From NCBI GenBank assembly GCA_028274465.1, contig CM051458.1, positions 37,672,744 through 37,736,743 of the forward strand: a stretch of 64,000 nucleotides of DNA, given 5' to 3'. The translations under genes and the position numbers were made by a program. Shown here in pieces: positions 36,052 through 46,897 of this stretch (position 1 is its first letter; the number at the start of each line of letters is the position of its first letter). The DNA comes from Plantago ovata (lineage: Eukaryota > Streptophyta > Magnoliopsida > Lamiales > Plantaginaceae). The notes beneath the pieces were generated by a model. The model was not told the origin of the DNA. It did not search any database and worked only from the letters and a program-made list of their open reading frames with translations.

Positions 36052-38358
36052 ATGCCTAGAACCCGAACGGGTGGACCTATTATTGAACCTTTTGTAGACG
36101 AGATCGATCGTTTGTTTCAAAGGAGAAGGAGGAATTTGAATCTCGAGTTTGAAGGAGTAGCATCTAGAGCTGCCACTTCTGGTATTCGGGAAGAGTCTTC
36201 TTCTTATCTTTTGGAGCCAATTCTTGAATCTGTTTACTTGGAAGGTGAAATGGCGGAGCGGCCCATACGTACACTTACTAAGCCTACGGTTGGGGCTAGA
36301 GGACCAGCAATTGTCCTCAATGATGCCACAAGGAACTTGGAGATCAAGAATCACATGTTCCAACAACTACCCAAATTCAATGGGATGGCTAATGAGGACG
36401 TAATAGGGTACTTGAATGAGCTCGAGAACTTTGTTCTCCATCTTGGGCGACCAGGAGCTGGTGTTACAGATGATGATCTCCGCATGAAAGTCTTTTCTAT
36501 GGGGCTAGGCGATCGTGCAAAGGCTTGGCTCAATACTTTGGAGGCCGGGTCTTTGACAACATGGGATCTATGTTTTGATAAGTTCATGGAGCGTTACTAC
36601 CCCGCTTCCAAGACAATGGCTATGAAGAGCCAAATTAGCTCCTTCGAGCAGAGGTACGATGAGCCTTTCCACGAGGCCTATGATCATTTCATGGGGTTGC
36701 ATCATCGATGCCCACATAACGGGTATGATAAAGGTCAGCTTCTCCAATTCTTTTACAACGGTTTACATCCTGAGATTCAATCTCAAGTGGATAGTATTTG
36801 TGGAGGTAGTATGGGGGAGTTGCTTCCTTCTCAAACCCAAGTGAAGCTGGAAATGATGTACCGGAATTCCCAAAACCGGAATGTGAGGGCTCGTGTGCTC
36901 CAAAAGGAGCAAAGAGGTGAGGCCAAGGTAGTAGTGGAACAAAATGCCTTCGATGGGTTCACCCATGAAGTGAAGCAAGCTTTGAGGCAAAGCGTTCTTT
37001 CTCCTTCTACGGAAGTTTGTGGTGTGTGCAAGAACTATGGGCACCCGGCCTACTTATGCCGTTCTGAATTTGCTAGAGAGCAATATATCACGAACGATGT
37101 CCGTCAAGAAGTATATGCTGCTGAGGGAGAGCAAGTAGTTGGAGATGTGAACTACGGGCAAGGTTATGGCAATGTGAGGCCACAAAACCGTGGACCCCGA
37201 GGTGGGTACCAGAATCAAGGCAACCGTGGTTATATTCATAACCGGGATCAAAATGCCCATGGGCCTAATCAAGATAGAAGTCATCTTAGCTATGGGAACA
37301 ATTGGTTTGAAGGAGCACCGCCTTCTACTCCTACACCTCCGCCTCAGGTTGCTAGTTCGGGACCACAAGGTGGAGGGGTGCTTCCTTCACCTCTTGTCTC
37401 TTCTCTCAACGATCTTGTGTTGAAAACAAATAAGTTTATGGAGCATTACTATCGTAATGAAGCTACTAATAATCAGCGGTTTGAGAAGCTTGAGGCTAGT
37501 AGTAGCAACCTCCATAAGAAGTTGCAAGAGCTGATAGATCGGGGGGCTAGTAGAGAGCAAGGGAAGTTTCCCGGAAACACGGAGAAGGCTATGGCCATAA
37601 CCGTGGTGACTGATTTGCCCGTGGAGATCACGGTTGTGAGAGACAATGCACTAGTTGAGGTGCCAAGTTGCAAGATAACTGAAACATGCAAAGTGAGTGA
37701 GGAGCTTGAGACTCCTAAGGTAGTTGTGGAAGAGAAAGTGGTCGCACAATCTGATGCGATAGTGGAAGAAGTGAATGAAAACTCATCGTCTGAGGATGAG
37801 TTGGTGGATATGGTGGAAGTGCCTATCCAAGAGAGCTTTGATGTGGAAATCGGCTTGGGTAAGAAGGATGGAATAGTGGCAACTCTAGACACGGGAGCAG
37901 GTGTGAATGTCATACCTTTGAACGTGTACGAAGAGTCGGGTTTGTCTGGCTTAAGACCAATGAAGTGCATGGTGCAATTGGCGGATGGGTCTATGAAGAA
38001 GCCATTGGGTGTGATCGAGAATCTAGTGGTAAGAGTCGCCGGTGTAGAGGTCAAGACGAACTTCATCGTCATGCCTACATCATCCGCAAAGCTCAAGGTT
38101 GTGGTTCTTTTGGGTAGAGCCTTCATCAACAAAGTACATATGGTGATAGACATGTATCGTCGTACATGTAGCTTCGAGGTAAATGGCAAGCAACATACGT
38201 TGCGAGCCATAATTAATTCATGTGCTTATGTTGATACTAACGAACTTGTAGGATTCTTTGGTCCTCTTTATGTTCGTCAAGATGTGCAGGGACTTGGTGC
38301 TTTGAAGAGCACTTGGACGGGGAAGTCTAGTACCCGATGCGAAATTGATCCCGCATGA
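36052..38358 (+). CDS. C2 gag-protease polyprotein
   Basis: One open frame of 768 codons from MPRTRTGG. I prefer this start because it matches the MPHTRSAG start of H; the frame is open upstream to 35944. Residues about 90-330 are the retrotransposon gag domain (DRAKAWLNTLEAGSLTTWD, FYNGLHPEIQSQVDSICGG). A zinc knuckle CGVCKNYGHPAYLC (CX2CX4HX4C) is at about residue 325. A glycine/asparagine-rich RNA-binding-like stretch follows, then a coiled linker and an aspartic protease with LDTGAGVNVIPLN near residue 600. It would form particles and process itself. It is closest to H's gag-protease and distant from C1's gag, although C2 shares LTRs with C1. Confidence 0.93.
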   Translation: MPRTRTGGPIIEPFVDEIDRLFQRRRRNLNLEFEGVASRAATSGIREESSSYLLEPILESVYLEGEMAERPIRTLTKPTVGARGPAIVLNDATRNLEIKNHMFQQLPKFNGMANEDVIGYLNELENFVLHLGRPGAGVTDDDLRMKVFSMGLGDRAKAWLNTLEAGSLTTWDLCFDKFMERYYPASKTMAMKSQISSFEQRYDEPFHEAYDHFMGLHHRCPHNGYDKGQLLQFFYNGLHPEIQSQVDSICGGSMGELLPSQTQVKLEMMYRNSQNRNVRARVLQKEQRGEAKVVVEQNAFDGFTHEVKQALRQSVLSPSTEVCGVCKNYGHPAYLCRSEFAREQYITNDVRQEVYAAEGEQVVGDVNYGQGYGNVRPQNRGPRGGYQNQGNRGYIHNRDQNAHGPNQDRSHLSYGNNWFEGAPPSTPTPPPQVASSGPQGGGVLPSPLVSSLNDLVLKTNKFMEHYYRNEATNNQRFEKLEASSSNLHKKLQELIDRGASREQGKFPGNTEKAMAITVVTDLPVEITVVRDNALVEVPSCKITETCKVSEELETPKVVVEEKVVAQSDAIVEEVNENSSSEDELVDMVEVPIQESFDVEIGLGKKDGIVATLDTGAGVNVIPLNVYEESGLSGLRPMKCMVQLADGSMKKPLGVIENLVVRVAGVEVKTNFIVMPTSSAKLKVVVLLGRAFINKVHMVIDMYRRTCSFEVNGKQHTLRAIINSCAYVDTNELVGFFGPLYVRQDVQGLGALKSTWTGKSSTRCEIDPA

Positions 38359-39460
38359 GCTAAGACGAGTCGAGCCAACGACTTTTAAACGAAGGCGCTT
38401 CTCGGGAGGCAACCCGAGGTTGTAGGTACTTGCATATAGATTAGAAGCACGTTTAAATTTTGTTTCGTTGATTAGACAAGGTTTTTAGGGTGAAAATTTA
38501 GCAAAGTCGAAAAAAATGGATTTGGGAGCTTCCGGTCCCAAGCGAACCGCTTGGAAAGCCCAAGCGGTCCGCTTGGATTTCCAGTAAGAATTCCATTCTT
38601 ACTGGAAATCCAAGCGGAGCGCTTGGCACGCCCAAGCGGTCCGCTTGAATTTCCAGTAAGAATGAAAATTCTTACTGGAAATCCAAGTGGAGCGCTTGGC
38701 AGTTCCCAAGCGGACCGCTTGCCAAGCGCTTCGCTTGGGACTCCCAAGCGCTTCGCTTGGCTTTCCTTAAGGGAGATAAGCGGGGCACTTGTGTTTCAAA
38801 GCTCCCCACTACGTTTTTTTTCCTCCATTGCCGATTTAGCACCCCAAAAATCTCAATCTCTCTCAATTCTCCACCAATTCTTGCAATCTTGTGCATTTTA
38901 CAAAGCCCATCACCCCCTCTATCATCTAAACCGATCAAATTTCACGTTTGAGGCATCCATAACAAGGAATCAAAGGTACCTCTCATGAACCCTAACTTTC
39001 TTGAATTTGGGATTTTATCTTAATTAGCTTCAATTGTGTTATGCATTGGTGAATTAGAGTTTGATAATGATTATTGAGCATGTTTCTTACTAGATGTGAT
39101 GTCTACATTCGAATTTTGCTCCTCTTGATTTATGATGAACTCTAGTGCTTGGATTTTTGCTATATAATTGTTTGATGATTGTTAGCCTTGAATTTGAGTT
39201 ATGTTATGGTTATGGTGATGTTGTGATTGCATGAGAATGTGTTGGATTGGTTGGGTGATTCAATTGGAGAGTTTGTTTGCTTGGTTTACATTCGTATGGA
39301 TTTATCGTAACGAAGTGTTAAAGCTTTTCGATTTGTTCATATGAACTTTAGCAAGCCTTCAAACTCACCATGAGATTACTTGAGTGAGTATTTGAGTCTA
39401 GGAGTCGAGTCTAAGTCTCATCGTCTCTTGAAGTTATCTAATAAGATTATTCTAGGTACC
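38359..39460 (+). other. C2 spacer between gag-protease and third coding region
   Basis: Forty-three bases after the ORF is a hairpin CTCGGG-AGGCAA-CCCGAG (38401-38418). AAGCG-type palindromes and larger hairpins built on TTTCCAGTAAGAA fill about 38530-38765. The segment from AAG|GTACCTC (about 38972) to TTCTAG|GTACC (about 39455) has the look of an intron placed just ahead of the next ATG at 39461. Splicing to a downstream ORF is known for some plant Gypsy elements; here it is only inferred. Confidence 0.6.
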
Positions 39461-40453
39461 ATGGCACAAGAGCCAAGAAGAAATCAAGGAAGGATGGAGC
39501 TTCAACCTCCAAGGAGATTCCCCGTGATGAAAGCGATCGTGACCCATACAAAGAATCGGACGCATTGCGGAGGTTCCGATACAACTTCTATAGGGGAGGA
39601 GAACGGTCAGTGATTTGGGACCGTAGAATCTCCTTTACTTCAAAGGAGTTGGACGTACTAAAGGGGACAAAATATGAGAACAAGGGGCTTTTCTTTGATG
39701 TACCCTATGCACCCTATGCTCACCTTACCAAGCTTATAACGGCGAGAGGATGGATCTTCTATGGGAAGAACTCTCCGGATGGATAGAGACCTTGTCGAGG
39801 AGTTCCACATTGCCTTCGAGGACTATAACTATAAGGCCGAAGCAGTACCTATTCGCGGTGTGATGGTCCCTTTCTCACCATTGAGTATCACTAGTTTTAT
39901 TATGGGACTAGAGGAACCCTTGCGGGAAGACAAGAATAAGGTAGCATACTATGTGAGTGATCCCTATGTGCACTATGTATATGACCCAACGATTGAGAAG
40001 TTTTCGAGGAAGATAGCCGGGGTTCTGACAACCAAGGACTATAAGCCAAGGAAGACACATCTCGATAACACCTTGAAGTATAAAGATTTGCACTTGCACG
40101 CCCGCATGATCCTACCTTTCGTGGTAGCTAATCTGATCCCGGGACTCATAACCGAAGAGATAACGCCGGAAGTCGGGATCTTAGTCTATTCCCTCATGGC
40201 GAACTTGCCCATCACTCCCGGGGACATCATCTTCCAGCAATTCGAGATTAAACGAGAACCCGACCACCCACTAGTCTTCCCACATCTGATCACAGCTATG
40301 TGTGAGAAAGCAAATGTGTCAAACATCCGGCGCACCGAGGCATTGAGGGAACCAATCGACATAGAGACACACGATCTGATACTCCACCGCTTCGGAGTAG
40401 AGCAAGGGTTCGAAGACCCTTTTCCACTTGTCATCCCTCACCGATCCGAGTGA
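39461..40453 (+). pseudogene. C2 third coding region (plant transposon-protein-like domain)
   Basis: Readable parts include KYENKGLFFDV, ARGWIFYG and a longer open stretch with RGVMVPFSPLSITSFIMGL, DNTLKYKDLHLHARMI and NLPITPGDIIFQQF, ending IPHRSE. The pattern (KGL-F, RGW, VEEF, RG-MVPFS) resembles the domain annotated as putative plant transposon protein (Transposase_32-like) in Athila-related elements. I see no transmembrane segment, so I do not call it an envelope. Its role is unknown. It has two or three breaks here; a second partial copy lies at 43098-43721. Confidence 0.7.
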
Positions 40454-41417
40454 TTTTGCGGTGGTGGTACTCCTTTTTTATACTCTTAATTGATGATGCA
40501 ACTTGAAGACTCCTATACTTTTTTATTTGCTTTTGTAGTTGTGGCCTGTGTGCCTTTTGTCGTGATTAGTTTAGTCTAGTTTTTGTCTTGGTGCCTTAAG
40601 TGATTAAGATAGGAAAAAACATCGAAAATCTGGAAACAGAGCCAAGCGAACCGCCAAGCGGTCCGCCTGGACCCTGTACCCAGATTTTCCTCGTTTTTTT
40701 TCCATTCTTCTCACCTTTGCGCACCCGTTTTCACTTGTTTCTTGAGTCCTTTCAGGTACTACTCATATATAGGAGATTGGACACGAACCTTTATCTCAGG
40801 GAAGTGTACTTTCAATCCAATTTTTCCTTTTCATTCAACTTTTCTTTGCTCGAGGACGAGCAAAAGTTTAGGTTTGGGTAGGGGGTATTGGATTTTCAGT
40901 ACTATATGCTTGTGTGGTTACATGCCTGATTTTACTCAAGTTCATGTGATTTGTCGTGTTTTTTTTCAAATTTTTGCATGCATATCATCCATAGATTAGT
41001 TGTTGCACGTTGTTGTGTGTGGAGTTTATTGCCAAGTCTTTTGAACTTTTTTATTGAGTAGACTAAGTGTTTATGACCATTGATCATATGTTGCATCACT
41101 TTGCAAGTAGTTTGAGGCTTGTCTCGCTTGGTTTTTCACATTCGCATGTGCACTAGTTAAGCTTAGTAGTCTCGACATCGCCTTGAGTGGTGTTTCTTCT
41201 GTTGCGGTTCATGATGGCCTTATAAAATGATGCATGTTAGAGTCTATGGTTGTAACCCGTGTAATTATGTACGTAAGAGGCAACAAGTTCTTCACCTCGA
41301 TTAGAGATTGCCAAATGCCTAGGAAGGAGGTAGTGTGAGGTGTGCGATTCCTTGTATTAAACCTATTCTATCGAATAGGTTTGGGGAGGGGGTTGCCTTA
41401 TTTGATATTGTCTTTCG
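40454..41417 (+). other. 3' non-coding region of C2
   Basis: Inverted counterpart of the C1 3' region. It holds short AAGCG-type palindromes (40640-40672), the hairpin GCTCG-AGGA-CGAGC (40848-40861) followed by a purine tract, and the hairpin CCTATTC...GAATAGG (41360-41381) followed by TTTGGGGAGGGGG. The sequence then passes abruptly into LTR. Confidence 0.75.
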
Positions 41418-42729
41418 AAACTCAGTGAAAACTCAGATTACATTGTATTTTAGCTTGGGATTCAAGGTTTTGATTGGAATTCATCCTTTGTAATCATCTA
41501 CAGAGAGGTTTTCTTGATTCCCACTGATTAGTGACAGCTTTGGTGGTAACTTGTATCACTCTCTTGTCTTGTAGTTTGATATGATGTATTCTGATTATTA
41601 TGCATATGAATTGATGTCTATGTTGATGAATATGAGTAGCTAAATCTTTTGTGTTGGTGGTAGAAGGTAGAATATGCATGCTATGGGTTATGTCCAGGAG
41701 CTTTGGCACAGAAGCCAAGCGAAGCGCTTGGAGTGCCAAAGCGCTTCGCTTGCCAAGCGCTCCGCTTGGCTTCTCCAAGCGGTCCGCTTGGCAGCGGTTA
41801 CGTTTTCGGATTTTCCTTCTTAGATCTGATCTTTGGTCATTTTTAGGGGATCTTTTGAATTGTAACTTCGTTTTGGAGAGCTCCTAAGCCCCAAAACTCA
41901 GAGAAAACTCAGATTACATTGTATTTTAGCTTGGGATTCAAGGTTTTGATTGGAATTCATCCTTTGTAATCATCTACGGAGAGGTTTTCTTTGATTCCCA
42001 CCGATTAGTGACAGCTTTGGTGGTAACTTGTATCACTCTCTTGTCTTGTAGTTTGATATGATGTATTCTGATTATTATTCATATGAATTGATGTCTATGT
42101 TGATGAATATGAGTAGCTAAATCTTTTGTGTTGGTGGTAGAATGTACAATATGCATGCTATGGGTTATGTTTATGCTTATATGAGATTGTGATTCAATCT
42201 TGCTGCAAATTCCTTCATATGATTCTTAGTTGCCTATAAAATATATTCGAATTGAGTATAGTGACAAACTCTTGGTCAATGAAAGCTATAGGATTGTATG
42301 TTAGAGATTTGCAGCATGCTAGATAAATGGTGTTGGTGACAAGCACCTCTAAAGTATTGATAGTGGTCTTTTATGATGTGTGTCTTAAAGTTACCAAGAC
42401 GAATTGCTTAGCAGACTTGATCGAAGGTTTTACGCACTGAACTTGTGAGCATATTCGTAACCCATGCATGTGTATTTGATTTCTACCACCAATCGTTTTC
42501 CAAACCTGATTACAACAATCTGATTTCTCGTTGCTTTGTTCAAACGAAACGATTCTATAAACATTTGAACTCGTTGACTGAAATTACTAGCAAAAACCTC
42601 AAGCAAAGCCACGTTAGGTCCCGAGAGAACGACACTCGGGGACAACTTGTCCATTGCACTCTAGTTTGTGTAGTGATAAGTGTTCTTAGACTTTTAAACA
42701 AATTTAATTGGTGAAAAACGACATCATCA
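41418..42729 (+). repeat. C-family LTR with internal tandem duplication
   Basis: The right part (about 41694-42729) is a plus-oriented LTR ending CATCATCA next to a primer site. It is preceded by an extra copy (41418-41693) of an internal LTR stretch, also present at 41894-42170. It acts as the boundary between C2 and the following mosaic. Confidence 0.85.
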
Positions 42730-42732
42730 ATT

Positions 42733-42750
42733 TGGCGCCGTTGCCGGGGA
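42733..42750 (+). other. Primer binding site in the mosaic (first, tRNA-Asp)
   Basis: TGGCGCCGTTGCCGGGGA after an LTR end at 42729. Confidence 0.96.
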
Positions 42751-45684
42751 CTTAACTCCTTTGGTTGGTGTTTTTGTTTTGGTTTTTTTTAGCCAACATC
42801 TCTTTCCCACCCCTTATTTCTTTCTTGATTGAATTGTGTGAAAGTTTTGCGAAACTAACGGAAACTTACAGCTAGTTGAAGGCTTTGTTGTTGGACAGGT
42901 ATGGAAGAAGTTTGCTTGAACGAAGCTTTCAAAGTCCGGTATGAGGCGATAAGGAAAGAGCCGGCGATTTATCTTGAACCGGAGGCTAGGTTATATGAGG
43001 TCACTGATGAAATTCTCTATAGCATAGCTACCTTCCGAGATTCGCCTTGTGAGAATGCATTACGATTCGTGGTAGAATACCGGCGTGATGTTGGGTTGTT
43101 ACCACCACGTGATTACCTATTCGTGGTGTGATGGTCCCTTTCTCACCATTGAGTATCACTAGTTTCATTATGGGACAAGAGGAACCCTTGTGGGAAGACG
43201 AGAATAAGGTAGCATACTATGTGAGTGATCCCTATGTGCACTATGTCTATGACCCAACGATTGAGATGTTTCCGAGGAGGATAGCCGGGGTTCTGACAAC
43301 CAAGGACTACAAGCCGAGGAAGACGCGTCTCGATAACACCTTGAAGTATAAAGATTTGCACTTGCACGCCCGCATGATCCTACCTTTCGTGGTAGCTAAT
43401 CTGATCCCGGGACTCATAACCGAAGAGAAAACGCCAGAAGTCGGGATCTTAGTCTATTCCCTCATGGCGAACTTGCCCATCACTCCCGGGGACATCATCT
43501 TCCAGCAATTCGAGATTAAACGAGAACCCGGCCACCCACTAGTCTTCCCATATCTGATCACTGCTATGTGTGAGAAAGCAAATGTGCCAAACATCCGGCG
43601 CACCGAGGCATCGAGGGAACCAATCGACATAGAGACACACGATCTTATACTCCACCGCTTCGGAGTAGAGCAAGGGTTCGAAGACCCTTTTCCACTTGTC
43701 ATCCCTCACCGATCCGAGTGATTTTGCGGTGGTGGTACTCCTTTTTGATACTCTTAATTGATGATGCAACTTGAAGACTCCTTTACTTTTTTATTTGCTT
43801 TTGTAATTGTGGCCTGTGTGCCTTTTGTCGTGATTAGTTTAGTCTAGTTTGCCGTAAACCATTACCAAGCCATTTGAAATATGTCTACCTAGGAGAGAAT
43901 GAGTCTAAGCCTGTAATCATATCTTCTAAACTTGGTAAGGAGGAAGAGGCTAAGTTAGTGGAGGTGTTGAAAAGAAACACCGGAGCCATAGGATGGAGCA
44001 TAGGTGACATCAAGGGTATAAGCCCGGTGCAATGTACCCCCAAAATAGCCTTAGAGGAAGATGCGAAACCTGTTAGGCAACCACAACGTAGGCTAAACCC
44101 AGCTATGCAAGAAGTTGTGAAGAAAGAGGTGCTTAAACTCCTAGATGCTAAGATGATTTACCCAGCTCCCGATAGCAAATGGTTTAGCCCCGTCCATGTA
44201 GTCCCTAAGAAGTCGGGTATCACGGTCGAAGCAAATGATAAAGGGGAATTAGTACCCGTTAGGAAAACAACGGGGTGGCGTATGTGCATCGATTATAGGA
44301 AATTGAATTCTGTCACAAAGAAAGATCATTTTCCTTTACCATTTATTGATGATATGCTTAACCGCCTAGCTGGGCAAGAGTTCACCACAATGTCGGTTGG
44401 TACAATGATTCTATCCACCTTCACTAGAATATCCTCGACTATCCCCAGTGGGTGTTACACACTTGGATCAGCCATTTGAACGACCATGCTAGTGGGTTGG
44501 ATTTTTCCCAACCCCAACGCCTTGTAGATGGAGTATGGCATTAGATTAATGCTAGCCCCCAAATCAAGCATTGCTTTTGTGGATCGGCCGTTTCCCATGG
44601 TGATACTAATTATGAAACTCCCGGAATTCTTTTGCTTCAAAGGTAACTCATGCACCGAGTTAACCATTTCAAGTTCAGCCACATCCCCTTTCTGGAAATC
44701 TTCTTATTACTCCTCACCTCTTTGAAAAATTTCGTGTAAGCGGGAATATTTTGAAACAATTCCAGAAGGGGAACGTTCACCTCTACTTTTGATAGGATCC
44801 CATATATAGGTGAGTCTCGGATGTCCTTCTTAGCTTCCTTTATCCTTCCGGGGAAGGGAAGATGGGGTTTAGGGGGCACATAAGGATTAGGCGACTTATG
44901 GAGTCCGCCCTCCTTTTGTTGTGCACCCCCTTCCTCATCTTCCTTATCCTTCTCAGTAACAAGTTCAGGGGTTGGTGCGGCTTCTTCTACCACCTCCTTC
45001 TCCAGCTGCTCATCATCACCTGTATCACATGTATTATTAGGCAAAGACTTAGTTTAGAAGGATACTTCAAAGGATATGGTGGTCTTGATTCCTTGCCACT
45101 CCGCAAAAGTATGTTTGCCTCTTCAAGTTCTTCCTCAATCCTGGAGCTTTCACAATGTTCTTCTTCGTACCCATCATTGATAATGGACCTCGGGGTCCCA
45201 AACCTATTGAAGATCACATCTCGAAGAAAAGAGAGTACAACCTTGGCATCATTAGTCCGGGTGGGAACAGCCTCTACCCATTTGGTGACATAGTCGACCG
45301 CAACCAAGATATATTCGTACCCATTACTCTTAGGGAATGGTCCCATAAAGTCTATACCCCAAACATCAAAAGGCTCAACAACTAAGTTACCTTGCTGGGG
45401 CATCTCTTGTTGTTTGCCAATGTTGCCACTCTGTTGGCATGAGTCACATTGCCCCACAAATGAGCGCGCATCTTCGTACAAGCTGGGCCAAAAGAACCCG
45501 GATTGAAGCACCTTGCGAGCGGTTTTTTGGCCACTATAATGCCCTCCACATTCTAACTCATGGCAGAATCTCAGTATCGACAATTGCTCTTTCTCGGGTA
45601 CACACCTCCGCAAGACTTCATCTCCTCCCTTGCGGAACAAGTACGGGTCATCCCATATGTAATGGCGACAATACCTCATCAATT

Positions 45685-45702
45685 TGGCGCCGTTGCCGGG
45701 GA
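45685..45702 (+). other. Primer binding site in the mosaic (second, tRNA-Asp)
   Basis: The same 18 bases, but preceded by only a few bases of LTR-like sequence and then integrase sequence on the minus strand, so it has no LTR of its own. Confidence 0.95.
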
Positions 45703-46149
45703 CTTAACTCCTTTGGTTGGTATTTTTGTTTTGGTTTTTTTTAGTCAACATCTCTTTCCCACCCCTTATTTCTTTCTTGATTGAATTGTGTGAAAGTTTT
45801 GCGAAACTAACGGAAACTTACAGTTAGTTGAAGGCTTTGTTGTTGGACAGGTATGGAACAAGTTTTCTTGAACGAAGCTTTCAAAGTCCGGTATGAGGTG
45901 ATAAGGAAAGAGCCGGCGATTTATCTTGAACCGGAGGCTAGGTTATATGAGGTCACTGATGAAATTCTCTATAGCATAGCTACCTTCCGAGATTCGCCTT
46001 GTGAGAATGCATTACGATTCGTGGTAGAATACCGGCGTGATGTTGGGTTGTTACCACCACGTGATTTGAATGATGATCAGCTCTTGCGTCGGTTGTTTCC
46101 ATGTGCTCTTACTAGGAAACCCAAGGAATTGTTGAGATCTTTGCCTGGG

Positions 46150-46897
46150 GATAATCAGAATACATCATATCAAACTACAAGAAAGAGAGTGATACAAGTT
46201 ACCACCAAAGCTGTCACTAATCGGTGGGAATCAAACAAAACCTCTCCGTAGATGATTACAAAGGATGAATTCCAATCAAAACCTTGAATCCCAAGCGAAA
46301 ATACAATGTAATCTGAGTTTTCTCTGAGTTTTGGGGCTTAGGAGCTCTCCAAAACGAAGTTACAGTTCAAAGATCTCCAAAAAATGACCAAAGATCAGAT
46401 CTAAGAAGGAAAATCCGAAAACGTAACCGCTGCCAAGCGGACCGCTTGGAGAAGCCAAGCGGAGCACTTGGCAAGCGAAGCGCTTTGGCACTCCAAGTGC
46501 TTCGCTTGGCTTCTGTGCCAAAGCTCCTGGAAACTGAAGCGGAGCGCTTCACTATTCCAGGCGCTTAGCTTGGCTCCTGGGCAGATTTTTGTCTTCAAAC
46601 TCAATATTTTTTCCCTCGCATGGCCCTCGGGTGCCTTGGACTCATCCTTCTCGATGCTTATTGATACTCAAACACTTACGAACAAGCCACGGAGATTGGG
46701 AAACTTCAACGGGGCCATCTTTTCCATCAAAAAGGCTCGTTTTTAGCTCCAAAAACGCCGTTTCGTACCTAATGGCCTGAAAATGCAGAAAACACAAAAC
46801 GTGACACTATTCTACAAAACTAACCAAAAAACAAGGCTAGAAGATAGCAAAAGAAGATAAAAAAGACAAGATGAACGCATCAAAAATACGTTCATCA
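46150..46897 (-). repeat. C-family LTR piece (outer right)
   Basis: The part of the LTR from its middle to the end TTCATCA, followed by the ATAAC duplication. With the piece at 34493-35178 it accounts for one 5' LTR of C1, the two overlapping by about 30 bases. It contains AAGCG-type palindromes at about 46430-46580. Confidence 0.9.

Larger units (their letters stand above)
35909..41417 (+). mobile_element. Element C2: gag-protease element of the C family without reverse transcriptase
   Basis: Plus-strand element with the C-family LTR end (to 35908), tRNA-Asp primer site (35912-35929), one long gag-protease ORF, a 1.1-kb spacer, a third coding region and a C-family 3' region. No reverse transcriptase, RNase H or integrase sequence is present between primer site and 3' region, so it is non-autonomous. 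Its flanking LTRs are incomplete and rearranged. The gag-protease ORF looks whole; the third coding region has two or three breaks. Confidence 0.88.
42733..46149. mobile_element. Scrambled mosaic of C-family pieces
   Basis: Six blocks of the same family lie next to each other in mixed order and orientation. They are primer site, leader and gag start (plus, 42733 to about 43098), part of the third coding region with its 3' flank (plus, to about 43850), linker and start of reverse transcriptase (plus, to about 44383), protease and linker (minus, to about 45165), integrase (minus, to about 45676), then a second primer site, leader and gag start (plus, 45685 to about 46149). Each block is very similar to its counterpart in C1 or C2. 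Thoroughly broken as an element. Confidence 0.88.
22011..46897 (-). mobile_element. C nest: Athila-type complex inside the Copia E LTR
   Basis: The outer ends are the two proper ends of one minus-strand Athila-type element (TGATGATG at left, TTCATCA at right) with an ATAAC duplication. Inside lie, in order: an LTR piece (22011-22703), a foreign gag-protease fragment (22704-25736), the rest of the 3' LTR (25737-27045), the autonomous body C1 (27046-34489), a 5' LTR piece (34493-35178), an inverted LTR piece joined head to head (about 35195-35908), plus-strand element C2 (35909-41417), a rearranged LTR (41418-42729), a mosaic (42730-46149) and the last LTR piece (46150-46897). At 24.9 kb it is far longer than one element. 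Confidence 0.88.
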
